Shown here piece after piece: positions 14,499 through 23,746 of a DNA stretch of 33,604 bases. Origin of the DNA: JBLHKW01 sp047618565 (lineage in GTDB: Bacteria; Planctomycetota; UBA1135; GCA-002686595); contig JBLHKW010000046.1 of NCBI GenBank assembly GCA_047618565.1, positions 1 to 33,604 on the forward strand. Reading direction: 5' to 3'. Position 1 is the first letter of the stretch; the number at the start of each line of letters is the position of its first letter. Made by a program: the position numbers and the translations under genes. The notes below the pieces were generated by a model that saw only the letters and a list, made by a program, of their open reading frames with translations, was not told where the DNA came from and did no database searches.

Positions 14499-17014
14499 GC
14501 TCCATGGGGACGCATCTGTTCACCGGCACCACGACGCGCTCTGCGTCGGGGCTGCGCCCGGCGAGCGCATTCGTCTTCATCGGCATGGTGCTGCTCGCCG
14601 CGACCGCGAAGGCCGTTCACATCGCGTTCTGTGCCGAGGGCGCCCAGCCAGATCGCTTCCGAACGGACACCGCGCCCGGTACCTCGTTCGATATCGTCGA
14701 CCGCAAGGGCGTGCCCCTGGCCGTCTCGGTTGAGTGCTTCGAGCTATCCCTGTCACCCCAGGCCATGTGGCGCTCGCACACACCGCGCTACATGGCTGAC
14801 CGGATCGCCGGCGTGCTCGGGGATGCGGATAGCGACGAGCTCATGGCACGCATGCTCTCCATCCCCGGCGACGAGGATGGATCGGGCCTGCTCGTCGTGC
14901 GTGCTCCGCGCGCCCTCTGGCTCTCCCGGGAGGCTGCCGAGCGCGTGCGCTCCTGGATTGCGAGTGGTCCATTCGAGGGATTCTGGATCACCCGTCTCCC
15001 GCGCCAGGAGGCGTGGACCCTGGCCTGGAATCCGGAGCTGGCGCTCTCGAAGGCCCAGCGCCTCGTGCACCAGCCGGATAACGAACACCGCCCCGAGCGC
15101 TGGACGAAGAGCCTGCTCGACGGCCTGGTCGATGCCGTCGGCGAGGAGACCCTCTGTGCTCTCGACCCCGAACGCTTCGCGTCCCTCGGACGGCGCGACC
15201 TGCGCGCCGCGTTGCGCGACAGCGTCTGGGACGAGCTCATGCCCACGTGCTTCCGTCGCTTGCGCTCGAACATCGAGCCCGTCATCGCGCACAGCCTGAC
15301 CCGGATGCTCAAGGATGAGGCTGTCTCGCCGCTCCAGATGTGCCTCGAAGATCGGCTCGTGCGACGGTATCCGGTGCGCACCGCGAGTGCAGCTGGCGAC
15401 CCGGGACCCGCTTCCAGCGCCTTCACGGTGCTCGGGAGCTGGGGGGTGCTAGGGAAGGATGCCGCAGCGAAAGAGGCTCGGCGTGCCCTGGACCTGGAAT
15501 CGGAGGCGCGCGACTGGAGCCCTGAAAGCCGCAGGGCGTTCGTCGATCAGCAGTCTCGCGAGCTGCAGTCACAGCGACGGCCGCGCACCGGGCTGGAGCT
15601 GCTCGCGAAACAACAGCTGAACGAAGCTCACTGGGCCGGGATCCTCAGTTCCGGTGGGCGCGTCTACGGTCGGCGCGTCCGCCACCTACCGCGCGACTGT
15701 CGCCGCGGCTGGGATGGGCGCGTTCCCGACTACTACGACTCGGCCCTCGATGCCCCGGAGCATCCGCGCGTCTACACGAGCATCGATGCGGACCTGCAGC
15801 GCTTCATCCACACCACCCTCGAGGAGACCCTCGAGGAGCAGGCTGCTGCCATTGCGATGGGTGTCGCCGTGGATGTGCAGACTGGCGCGGTGCTGGGAGT
15901 CGACGGGGTCTGTGCCTACGAGACGAGCGGATTTGCCCCGATCCGGCATGCCTTCACGCCCGGGTCCACGCTCAAGGCGGTGATCATGGCGATGGCCCTG
16001 GATGGCGGGTTCGTGGAGCCGGAAGAGCTCTTCGATACGTACCTCGGGCGCGGCCTCCTCGTGCGCGGCAAGACCCGCGGGAAGCGCTGGATCCACGAAG
16101 CCCTGGGTGCGCCCAAGGAGCCCTGGGTCAGTGCGACGGTGGGCCTGGCGCGATCGGTGAACGCGGTCCTGGTCCAGATCGGCCTGCGCATGCCGGCCGA
16201 CCTGATCCACGACCGGCTTTCACGCCTGGGCTACGGAACCAGGCCGGGTGCCGGTCTCGGACCGGAAGCGGCTGGCTCGCTGCCGTCCCTCGATGACGGC
16301 GACTGGAGTCGTTGTTACACGCACGCATCCGTCAGTTTTGGCCACGAGATATCCGTTTCCCTCTGGCAGCACGCCGCTGCACTCGCCACCATCGCACGTG
16401 GTGGAGTATTCAGGCCGCTGAGACTGATCGAGGGGATAGAACAGGATGGTCAGCGATGGGATTTACCTCTTCCTGAGGAAGGGACCGAACGCGTGTTCTC
16501 GGAGCGCGCTTGCCAGAGTGTGCGCGACATGATGGCGGGTGGCGCCAAATGGGGGACCGGCCGCAATGTGGCGTCGCCGGAGGTGTGCCCCGAGTTCACC
16601 TACCTGGGCACCAAGACTGGCACGACCGAGAAGGCTCCCAACGAACGCTGCTTGCACGTCGAGCTGGCCCACCACGTCGAGCACGCACGGACCCAGAGCG
16701 ACTGCTCCAGCGAGTGCCTGGCTGGCCTGGTCGGGCAGCGTGTGCACAGCGCTTCACGGACGACCTGCTACACGTCCTCGATGTGCGCGGTCGGACGGAT
16801 CGCCGACGGCCGCGAGGTGATGGTGGTCGTCGTGGTGGACGATCCGGGCGGACGGGCCAAGTACGGCAGCGAAGTTGCCGGACCCACTGCGATCCGCATC
16901 CTGCGGCGCGCGGCCGGGCTTCGAGAGGGTCCCGAGCGCACGCAACCCCTGGCGCACGTCACGGCCGAGGCATTCAATGTCCACGATACGCCCTGGGCGG
17001 GAGGTGACCTGTGA
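14495..17014 (+). CDS. ftsI: FtsI-type class B penicillin-binding protein, unusually long
   Basis: An 839-residue transpeptidase that cross-links septal peptidoglycan. A transmembrane helix (FVFIGMVLLAATAKAVHIAF) lies at about residues 26-45, followed by the class B pedestal motif FDIVDRKGVPLAVSVECFEL. The catalytic motifs are complete: S491-T-L-K494, S554-V-N556 and K707-T-G709. It exceeds the typical 550-600 residues. The extra length lies in residues about 90-400 between the pedestal and catalytic domains, and in a 50-60 residue insert after KTG that carries several Cys (e.g. DCSSEC, TTCYTSSMC). The catalytic fold resumes with VGRIADGREVMVVVVVDDP. Its partner is the FtsW encoded downstream. 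Confidence 0.88.
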   Translation: MSSMGTHLFTGTTTRSASGLRPASAFVFIGMVLLAATAKAVHIAFCAEGAQPDRFRTDTAPGTSFDIVDRKGVPLAVSVECFELSLSPQAMWRSHTPRYMADRIAGVLGDADSDELMARMLSIPGDEDGSGLLVVRAPRALWLSREAAERVRSWIASGPFEGFWITRLPRQEAWTLAWNPELALSKAQRLVHQPDNEHRPERWTKSLLDGLVDAVGEETLCALDPERFASLGRRDLRAALRDSVWDELMPTCFRRLRSNIEPVIAHSLTRMLKDEAVSPLQMCLEDRLVRRYPVRTASAAGDPGPASSAFTVLGSWGVLGKDAAAKEARRALDLESEARDWSPESRRAFVDQQSRELQSQRRPRTGLELLAKQQLNEAHWAGILSSGGRVYGRRVRHLPRDCRRGWDGRVPDYYDSALDAPEHPRVYTSIDADLQRFIHTTLEETLEEQAAAIAMGVAVDVQTGAVLGVDGVCAYETSGFAPIRHAFTPGSTLKAVIMAMALDGGFVEPEELFDTYLGRGLLVRGKTRGKRWIHEALGAPKEPWVSATVGLARSVNAVLVQIGLRMPADLIHDRLSRLGYGTRPGAGLGPEAAGSLPSLDDGDWSRCYTHASVSFGHEISVSLWQHAAALATIARGGVFRPLRLIEGIEQDGQRWDLPLPEEGTERVFSERACQSVRDMMAGGAKWGTGRNVASPEVCPEFTYLGTKTGTTEKAPNERCLHVELAHHVEHARTQSDCSSECLAGLVGQRVHSASRTTCYTSSMCAVGRIADGREVMVVVVVDDPGGRAKYGSEVAGPTAIRILRRAAGLREGPERTQPLAHVTAEAFNVHDTPWAGGDL

Positions 17015-18525
17015 GCTTTTCCCTGGCGTACCTGATCGAGCGTGTGGGTGGCGAACTCGCGATCGCGTCCCCCGAGGGGGCGTCCCGCACCGTCAGCGGG
17101 CTGCAGCTCGACTCGCGTATGATCACCGACGGCGACCTGTTCGCCGCCGTCTCTCCGAACAGCATCGATGCGGCGCGCTTCGCCGCGGATGCGCAAGATC
17201 GCGGCGCGGTGGCCGTTCTCACACCCCTCGAGTTCGACCGCCGTGCCGTGACCCTCCCCGTGTGGCTGCACCCCGACCCGCGCCGCGCAGCGGGCGAGGC
17301 CGCTGCGCTGTTGCAGGGCGAGCCCGCCCGTGAACTGCGCACCTGCGCCATCACCGGCACCAACGGCAAGACCACGACGGCGCACCTCATTGGTCAGATC
17401 ATGCGCCGCGCGAAGCTCGCGCCTGCGATCATCGGCACCACCGGCTACCAGCTGGCCGACGGTTTCGTCGAGGCCTCCCACACGACCCCCGACGCTCCTC
17501 GACTGCAGGCCCTGCTGGCGCGCCACCGCGCCGCCGGCGGCCGCAGCGCGGTGCTCGAAGTCAGTTCACACGCGCTCGTTCAGGCACGCACCGCGGGCAT
17601 CCACTTCGATGTGGCCGTGTTCACCAACCTATCCCGTGAGCATCTCGATTATCACGGGGATATGCAGCGCTACGCCGATGCCAAGGCGCTGCTCTTTTCA
17701 CAGCTTGGTCCCGATGCCACGGCCGTCGTCAATGCAGACGATCCGGCCAGCGACATCATGACGCAGGCTGCACTCGGGGCTGGAGCCCGAGTCGTAACGT
17801 TCAGCAGCAGGGCGCGCGCCGACCTGCGAGCTGGTCAACTTAGTACCGACCTCCAGGGATCGCGTTTCGTTCTCGAAGGGATGGGGATTGACGCGAGTGC
17901 TTTGCGGTCTCCCCTGCGGGGTCGGTACAACGTTGAAAATGCTCTGGCGGCAGCTGCCGCCTCGCGGGTTCTGGGGGCGAGTCCGGGTGATGTACTCACC
18001 GGGCTCGCCACCACCTCTCCCGCTCCGGGAAGACTTGAACCCGTGCCCACAGGGGGGCGAGGCTTCAGCCTCTTCGTAGATTTTGCCCACAGCCCGGATG
18101 CCCTGCAGCACGTCCTGTCGTGCCTGCGCGAGGGCCTCGAGGTCGAGAGCGAGCGCGGCAAGTCGCGCGGGCGCCTGATCCTCGTGTTCGGTTGTGGGGG
18201 TGAGCGTGACGCCGGCAAGCGACCCATCATGGGGCGCGTGGCGGCAGAGTTCGCGGACGTGGCCATCGTGACCAGCGACAACCCACGCGGTGAGGACCCG
18301 GATCAGATTCTCGATGAGATCCTATCCGGCATGCCGAGCCCCGCTGCGCGATTCGAACACATCGTGGAGGGCGACCGGCGGCGCGCGATCACGCGCGCGC
18401 TCGAGGTGGCCCGCCCCGGAGACGTGGTGTTGCTGGCGGGCAAGGGCCACGAGTCGACCCAATCGATCGGAGACCGCGTGCACGCCTTCGACGACAGGCA
18501 GGTCGCGATGGAAGTGCTCGCATGA
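17011..18525 (+). CDS. murE: UDP-MurNAc-tripeptide synthetase MurE, DAP-type
   Basis: A 504-residue Mur ligase that adds the third residue to UDP-MurNAc-L-Ala-D-Glu. The N-terminal UDP-binding domain has VSGLQLDSRMITDGDLFAAV. The ATP P-loop is G116-TNGKTT, followed by TTPD, EVSSHAL and FTNLSREHLDYHG in the central domain. The C-terminal domain has FVDFAHSPDAL, FGCGGERDAGKRP and D423-N-P-R426. In characterised MurE enzymes the DNPR motif marks meso-diaminopimelate ligases, while lysine enzymes differ at the Arg. The start overlaps the ftsI stop as GTGA, and the stop overlaps the murF start as ATGA. Length is normal. Confidence 0.95.
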   Translation: MSFSLAYLIERVGGELAIASPEGASRTVSGLQLDSRMITDGDLFAAVSPNSIDAARFAADAQDRGAVAVLTPLEFDRRAVTLPVWLHPDPRRAAGEAAALLQGEPARELRTCAITGTNGKTTTAHLIGQIMRRAKLAPAIIGTTGYQLADGFVEASHTTPDAPRLQALLARHRAAGGRSAVLEVSSHALVQARTAGIHFDVAVFTNLSREHLDYHGDMQRYADAKALLFSQLGPDATAVVNADDPASDIMTQAALGAGARVVTFSSRARADLRAGQLSTDLQGSRFVLEGMGIDASALRSPLRGRYNVENALAAAAASRVLGASPGDVLTGLATTSPAPGRLEPVPTGGRGFSLFVDFAHSPDALQHVLSCLREGLEVESERGKSRGRLILVFGCGGERDAGKRPIMGRVAAEFADVAIVTSDNPRGEDPDQILDEILSGMPSPAARFEHIVEGDRRRAITRALEVARPGDVVLLAGKGHESTQSIGDRVHAFDDRQVAMEVLA

Positions 18526-19910
18526 GTGATTTCAAGCTGAATGACCTGATCGAGTCCACGGGTGCCACACTCCTGCGTGGGCGTGGCGATGAAACCTTGA
18601 ACGGGGTCTCGACCGACACGCGCACCCTGCGCGGCGACCAGCTCTTCCTGGCGCTGGACGGACCGAATTTTGACGGCAACCGCTTTGCCCAGGATGCCCT
18701 GAAGCGCGGCGCGGGCTGCTTGCTTCTGCGCTCCGACGACCCGCGGCCGGCCCTCATCGAAGATCTGCCCGGTGACACGCCCATCGTCGTGCACGAGTCA
18801 CCCAGGCGCGCCCTCTCGGAGCTCGCCGCCTGGCATCGCAGGCGCCTCGACATCCCGGTCATCGGGATCACGGGATCCTGCGGTAAGACGACCACCAAGA
18901 ACATCCTGAGCGAGCTGCTGACGGACCATCGCTCCGTCGTGAGCAGTCCCGCCTCCTTTAATAACGAGATCGGCGTGCCGCACACGCTGCTCCTGGCGGA
19001 TTCCACGACCGAGGCGCTCATCGTCGAGATGGGCACCAACAGTCCCGGCGAGATCCGCACCCTGTGTGAGACTGCCCGACCGAGCGCGGGCATCATCACC
19101 AACGTGGGGGCAGCGCACCTCGAGGGGCTCGGATCGGTCGAGGGCGTGGCACGCGAAAAGGGCGACCTGGCGTCCAGCCTGCCGTCGGACGGATTCTGTG
19201 TCCTCAACGATGATTGTCGCTGGACCAGGGTCCTCAGTACGTTGACCGAGGCGCGCGTGATCACATTCAGCGTCGATGGCCGTGGCGATCTGAACGCCAC
19301 GGATGTCTGGTTTCACCCGGGCGGAACGACGTTCCGCCTGAACGACGAGCACGAGGTGACCTCACCTCTGCTCGGGCTGCACACGGTTCAGAACCTGCTG
19401 GCAGCCCTGAGTGCGGTCGTGGGCCTGGGGATCGAGTTGCGGGACGTGTTGCCCGCCGTGTCCCGTCTGAAGGGCGAGCGCCGTCGCATGGAGCGCATCG
19501 AGGCCGGTGGTTTCACCATCTTCGACGACAGCTACAACGCCAATCCCGACTCGGCCCGCGCCAGTGTGCGCGTGCTGGCCGGGCTGCACGGGCACGGGCG
19601 CAGGGTGCTCGTGCTCGCGGACATGCTCGAACTCGGCGAGTTCGCCGCCGAGATGCATCACGAGGTCGGCCGCCTCGCCACCGAGGCAGGCATCGACCTC
19701 CTGATACTGCTGGGAGACCTGACGCGCGCCACCGCCGCCGGAGCGCTCGAGGCCGGGATGAAGCCGGATCAGGTGATCCACATTGCGGATGTCGACGAGG
19801 GCCTGACCCAGGTGCCTGGTCTGGTTCGCGAGGGCGATGTCGTCCTGATCAAGGGGAGCCGTGCGATGGGGCTGGATCGCCTGGTGGGGCGATTGACCGA
19901 TCTCGGGTGA
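18522..19910 (+). CDS. murF: UDP-MurNAc-pentapeptide synthase MurF
   Basis: A 462-residue Mur ligase that adds D-Ala-D-Ala to form the UDP-MurNAc-pentapeptide. The N-terminal domain has GVSTDTRTLRGDQLFLAL. The P-loop is GSCGKTT (118-124), then KN and SFNNEIGVPHTLL, EMGTNSPGEI, and ITNVGAAHLEGLGS, a typical MurF signature. The C-terminal domain has IFDDSYNANPDSARAS and VLADMLELG. All family hallmarks and the length are normal. The start overlaps murE (ATGA). A 74-bp gap separates it from mraY, with no convincing promoter. Confidence 0.96.
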   Translation: MSDFKLNDLIESTGATLLRGRGDETLNGVSTDTRTLRGDQLFLALDGPNFDGNRFAQDALKRGAGCLLLRSDDPRPALIEDLPGDTPIVVHESPRRALSELAAWHRRRLDIPVIGITGSCGKTTTKNILSELLTDHRSVVSSPASFNNEIGVPHTLLLADSTTEALIVEMGTNSPGEIRTLCETARPSAGIITNVGAAHLEGLGSVEGVAREKGDLASSLPSDGFCVLNDDCRWTRVLSTLTEARVITFSVDGRGDLNATDVWFHPGGTTFRLNDEHEVTSPLLGLHTVQNLLAALSAVVGLGIELRDVLPAVSRLKGERRRMERIEAGGFTIFDDSYNANPDSARASVRVLAGLHGHGRRVLVLADMLELGEFAAEMHHEVGRLATEAGIDLLILLGDLTRATAAGALEAGMKPDQVIHIADVDEGLTQVPGLVREGDVVLIKGSRAMGLDRLVGRLTDLG

Positions 19911-19984
19911 CCCGTTCGTAGGCCGTAACGCGACCGCTGACATGGTTCCAGTGCTGACCTTCCTCCAACGCTGACAGCTCAGAC

Positions 19985-21130
19985 ATGTTTCCTGGCTTCG
20001 TTCGAGATGTTCTGGGGGTTCAGCTCTTCGGATACATCTCCTTCCGCACCGCGATGGCGGGGCTGACGGCATTCGCCCTGGCGCTCTATGCGGGCCGTCC
20101 CGTCATCCGCTGGTTGCACAGTCACCAGGTTCAGGAGAACGTGGAGAAGACGGATCTGATCGACCTGGCCAAGATGGCGCAGAAGATGGGGAAGGCCAAG
20201 ACCCCGACGATGGGGGGCAGCTTCCTCGTGGCCGCCCTGTTGCTGTCGGTCGTCCTGTGGTGTCGTCTGGACAACCTGGGGGTCGTCCTGGCCGTGGTGC
20301 TGACCGCCGGACTGGCCGCCGTGGGCTTCGTCGACGACTTCAAGAAGCTGACCATTCCCAATTCCCACGGGCTCAGCGAGAAATCCAAGCTGCTGGGCCA
20401 GACGGTGGTCACGGCTGCGGTCCTGGCGGCGTTCTTCTGGTACGCGAAGCACTCCGGGCGCCCGACCCTGCTGACGGTCTATCCGCCGTTCTTCAAGGAC
20501 GCGTCGTTCTACTTCGGCGTCGGCGCCGTGGGCTTTGTGGTCTTCATGGTCTTCGGGTGGTTCGTCGTCGTCGGCACGTCGAACGCAGCCAACATCACCG
20601 ACGGTCTCGATGGACTTGCGGTGGGTTGCATGTTGATCAGCGGCCTCACTCTTTCCATCTTCTGTTACGTGACCGGACGCGTCGACTGGACCAGCTACCT
20701 GAATCTGCCCTACGTGCCGGATGCGGCCGAGATGACGGTCGTCGGCGGCGCGCTCTGTGGCGCATGTATGGGCTTTCTCTGGCACAACGCGTTCCCGGCC
20801 AAGGTCTTCATGGGGGACTCGGGCTCCCTGCCGATCGGCGGGCTCCTGGCCTGGATGGCGCTTCTGGCGAAGCAGGAGCTGGTCCTGCCCCTGATCGCCT
20901 TCGTCTTCTTCGCCGAGATGGGCTCGAGCGCGCTCCAGCGCATCTACTACAAGTCCACGAACGGCAAGCGGCTGTTCACCGTGGCTCCGATCCATCACGG
21001 ACTGCAGCTCAAAGGTGGCGTCTTCTCCCCCGGTCCTGAGCGCTGGCACGAGGTCACCATCGTCGTGCGCGGCTGGATCATTGCCGCGGTCTGTGCCATG
21101 ACCAGCCTGGCCCTGTTGAAGGTGCGTTGA
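19985..21130 (+). CDS. mraY: Phospho-MurNAc-pentapeptide translocase MraY
   Basis: A 381-residue polytopic membrane enzyme that transfers phospho-MurNAc-pentapeptide to undecaprenyl phosphate, making lipid I. Recognised motifs are KTPTMGG, VDD at 116-118 (VDDFKK), NITDGLDG at 203-210, FMGDSGSL (D278), and APIHHGLQLKGG with the His pair near the C-terminus. About ten hydrophobic segments are visible. Typical MraY has 320-370 residues; the extra residues are in an extracytoplasmic loop (about 245-260). The stop overlaps the ftsW ATG (TGATG). murD, which follows mraY in many dcw clusters, is absent here. Confidence 0.96.
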   Translation: MFPGFVRDVLGVQLFGYISFRTAMAGLTAFALALYAGRPVIRWLHSHQVQENVEKTDLIDLAKMAQKMGKAKTPTMGGSFLVAALLLSVVLWCRLDNLGVVLAVVLTAGLAAVGFVDDFKKLTIPNSHGLSEKSKLLGQTVVTAAVLAAFFWYAKHSGRPTLLTVYPPFFKDASFYFGVGAVGFVVFMVFGWFVVVGTSNAANITDGLDGLAVGCMLISGLTLSIFCYVTGRVDWTSYLNLPYVPDAAEMTVVGGALCGACMGFLWHNAFPAKVFMGDSGSLPIGGLLAWMALLAKQELVLPLIAFVFFAEMGSSALQRIYYKSTNGKRLFTVAPIHHGLQLKGGVFSPGPERWHEVTIVVRGWIIAAVCAMTSLALLKVR

Positions 21131-22350
21131 TGGCTCGCTTCCGCTCCCGACGCTCAACTGCCGCCGCCTCGGATCCGTCCGGCGCCTCCGTCGGCCGCGA
21201 ACACCAGCGCACGATCTTCGAGCGCCTGGACGATCTCACCCGGCGCGCCGGGGCGAGCGACCCCTTGCCGGCGGCCACGCGCGTCTTTTTCTGCGTGCTC
21301 GGCCTGATGGCGATCGGCTTCCTGGTCCAGCTCAGCCACTCCGCCACCACGACCCAGCCCGACCAGTTCATGGGGCGCCTCAAGGGCCTGCTGCAGTTCC
21401 GCTTGCTGGCTCTGGGGGTGCTGATCGCAGCTTTTCACGTGGGCCCGTCCCGGCTGCGCCGCGTGGTTCCGGTGCTGACCGTGCTGTGCATCGGTCTGCT
21501 GGTCGCCGTTTACGTGCCCGGTATCGCAGCCGAGGCCAACGGTTCGAGGCGCTGGATCCGGCTGCCGCTCCTCGGTCTGACCCTGCAGCCCTCCGAGGTG
21601 GCACGGGTCGTGATGATCCTATGGGTCGCCGACCGCTGCGTCCAGCTGGGCCCGCGTGTGCAGGAGATGCGACGCTACCTGCCGATGCTCTTCTTCGGTC
21701 TGGGACTCTTCGCAGCCATCCTGGGCCAGCCGGACCTCGGTGGCGGCATGCTGTTCCTGCTGTGCTTCGTCTGCACCATGTGGGTCGGCGGTGCGCGACC
21801 CGCGCACGTGGCCGGATCCCTCGGCGCCGCGGGGGGAGGGGCGCTTCTGATCGGTTTTTCGGCCTTCGCGTACACCCGTGAGCGCATTGCCGTCTGGCTC
21901 GGGGACAGCAGCAACGAGCAGGTCAGTCGAACCGCTGAGGCCATGGCGAGCGGCGATTTCCTGGGCGTGGGACTGACCCATGGCGGCTGGCGCAACAACG
22001 GGCTGCAGTACATGCAGAACGACTACGCGTTCTCCCTCGTGGGAGAGGAACTCGGCCTGCTCGGCGTCGTCATGGTGATCGGTCTGCTGCTGGCCTTCGC
22101 GTGGAACTCCCTGAAACTCGTGCTCTCCATTCCCGATCGCTTCAGCGCGCTCGTGGCCTTCGGTCTGCTGGTCTCCGTCGCGCTGCAGGCCATGCTTCAC
22201 ATCCAGGTCGTGACCGGCCTGGCTCCACCCAAAGGCATCAACTTGCCATTCATCTCCGACGGCGGCAGTTCGCTCGTTGCTTCCTGTCTTGCCGTTGGCC
22301 TCGCCCTAGGGTCTGTACGTCGCCCTGTTGAAGGAGTACAAGGCTCTTAG
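21130..22350 (+). CDS. ftsW: SEDS-family peptidoglycan polymerase FtsW
   Basis: A 406-residue polytopic SEDS glycosyltransferase that polymerises lipid II with its class B PBP partner. A basic, Ser-rich cytoplasmic tail of about 45 residues precedes the first helix. Signatures are ANGSRRWIRLPLLGLTLQPS with the EVARV helix, GQPDLGGGMLFLL, NDYAFSLVGEELGLLG (D298, the position of the essential Asp of FtsW/RodA), and PPKGINLPFISDGGSSL. RodA is the alternative name; the location between mraY and murG favours FtsW. The start is ATG 21130, which overlaps the mraY stop. A TTG one codon earlier is unnecessary. Confidence 0.94.
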   Translation: MARFRSRRSTAAASDPSGASVGREHQRTIFERLDDLTRRAGASDPLPAATRVFFCVLGLMAIGFLVQLSHSATTTQPDQFMGRLKGLLQFRLLALGVLIAAFHVGPSRLRRVVPVLTVLCIGLLVAVYVPGIAAEANGSRRWIRLPLLGLTLQPSEVARVVMILWVADRCVQLGPRVQEMRRYLPMLFFGLGLFAAILGQPDLGGGMLFLLCFVCTMWVGGARPAHVAGSLGAAGGGALLIGFSAFAYTRERIAVWLGDSSNEQVSRTAEAMASGDFLGVGLTHGGWRNNGLQYMQNDYAFSLVGEELGLLGVVMVIGLLLAFAWNSLKLVLSIPDRFSALVAFGLLVSVALQAMLHIQVVTGLAPPKGINLPFISDGGSSLVASCLAVGLALGSVRRPVEGVQGS

Positions 22351-22415
22351 TCCTGATGATTCACACTCGATGACTCCGGACACCCTCTCTTCTCTCAGTT
22401 TGGGAATCTCTTCAG

Positions 22416-23531
22416 ATGCAACAGATAGAACGCTACGGCGTGATGGTCCTGCTCCTCATGTTGGTCACGATCCTTGTCGTCTCCCTGTGGGACGGAGAGG
22501 TGCGAGCCGCAGCCGGACCGGATGGCCCGGATAAACCAGGCAAGTCGGTCGCGGTGGCCACCCGGAACCCGGGGCGCTCCACCCCGGCGGCGAGCAACAC
22601 AGGTCCGCGCCAGGCGGCCACCCGCCAGCGCGAGACGCGTAGTGTGCCCCTTGGCGCTGTTGCCTCGCAGAGCTCGGCGCGCACGCAGCAACGCGGCCAG
22701 CGTGCCGGTGCCCAGCGCGGCGGCGAGCGCCGGGCCGAAGCTGCCCAGGTAGCGCCGGCCCAGGACGAACTGCGCACGGTTGGCACTCAGTTGCCCCAGG
22801 CCAGGACCACCCTGCCGGTTCGCAGCAACACCAGCGTACCCGCGGCGCAGCAGGCGACGCGCTCCACGAGCACTTCGCCCGTCGAGGCGGACCCGAACCG
22901 CTCGCGGCGAGCGCGCTATGCCTCCGGCGGCGATTCCGCGGCCCGGGACAGTGCCGTGGCCGAGGCTGAGCGGAGCACCCGGCCGGGGACGGCCCAGAGT
23001 GAGCCCCCGGCGCGCCCCGCGCGAGCTGCGTCCCAGGTCTGGACCTACGAGATCAAGCCGGGGGACACCCTGGCGGGCATCGCGTCGCGCGTCCTCGGCG
23101 ATGGCCAGCGCTGGCGCGAGATTCAGAATGCCAACGCGGGTCTCGACCCGCGCCGGCTGATGGTCGGTGCGAAGATCAGCCTCCCGGGCCGCGCTGGTTC
23201 CGCCGCGGTGGTGTCGACCGTGACGCCCCGGACCGAGCGCGCCCGTCCGGCCGCCGCATCGTCGAACACTTCCGGCAAGTACACCGTCCGCAAGGGCGAT
23301 GTCCTGAGTCGCGTGGCGCAGGTTCAACTCGGGAGCGCGAGCCGCTGGCGTGAAATCGTCGAGCTCAACCCGGGCCTCGATCCCAACCGCATGCATGTCG
23401 GTACCAAGCTGGTGATGCCGGGCCGATCCGCGACCTCCAGCCCGCGCGCGTCCTCAGCGGACACCTCGCGCGTTGCCGTCGCCGAGACGACGTCCTCGCC
23501 CGCCGCAGACTCTCGCTACCGCGTCCGATGA
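22416..23531 (+). CDS. Bitopic membrane protein with two LysM domains
   Basis: A 371-residue protein placed between ftsW and murG, not part of the standard dcw set. One transmembrane helix lies at about residues 8-24 (GVMVLLLMLVTILVVSL). A long Ala/Arg/Ser/Thr-rich disordered stretch follows (about 30-205). LysM1 lies at about 209-257 (TYEIKPGDTLAGIASRVLG, then WREIQNANAGLD and ISLPG). LysM2 lies at about 288-338 (YTVRKGDVLSRVAQVQLG, WREIVELNPGLD, LVMPG). LysM domains bind GlcNAc-containing glycan, so the C-terminus should contact peptidoglycan in the periplasm. The stop overlaps the next ATG (ATGA). It could replace a missing bitopic divisome protein such as FtsQ or FtsN in role; that is speculation. 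Confidence 0.85.
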   Translation: MQQIERYGVMVLLLMLVTILVVSLWDGEVRAAAGPDGPDKPGKSVAVATRNPGRSTPAASNTGPRQAATRQRETRSVPLGAVASQSSARTQQRGQRAGAQRGGERRAEAAQVAPAQDELRTVGTQLPQARTTLPVRSNTSVPAAQQATRSTSTSPVEADPNRSRRARYASGGDSAARDSAVAEAERSTRPGTAQSEPPARPARAASQVWTYEIKPGDTLAGIASRVLGDGQRWREIQNANAGLDPRRLMVGAKISLPGRAGSAAVVSTVTPRTERARPAAASSNTSGKYTVRKGDVLSRVAQVQLGSASRWREIVELNPGLDPNRMHVGTKLVMPGRSATSSPRASSADTSRVAVAETTSSPAADSRYRVR

Positions 23532-23746
23532 CAGCTCGCTGCCGTTGGCTACTGGGTCTAGGTTGCTGGACCCTATCCCTGCTCGTGGCTCCGGATACCT
23601 GGAGATCCATTGGTACGGATACGCCGAGCACGGCCCACGCTTCGGCTGACACGGGCGTGCGCGCAGTCGACGTGCGCGTCGCGGAACACCCGAGCGGGCG
23701 CGCGGGGCTGCCCGCGGTGCGGGCGGTGCCAAGCACGCGACGTTGA
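23528..23746 (+). CDS. Small exported or membrane protein between LysM gene and murG
   Basis: A 72-residue reading frame that starts with ATG overlapping the upstream stop (ATGA). It ends with TGA overlapping the murG ATG (TGATG). Residues 4-22 (RCRWLLGLGCWTLSLLVAP) are a signal peptide or membrane anchor, and the rest is short, polar and Ala/Arg/Val-rich. I do not recognise it. The tight overlap on both sides argues that it is translated, and that translating it feeds ribosomes to murG. It could be a genuine small divisome-associated protein or merely a coupling frame. Confidence 0.55.
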   Translation: MTARCRWLLGLGCWTLSLLVAPDTWRSIGTDTPSTAHASADTGVRAVDVRVAEHPSGRAGLPAVRAVPSTRR

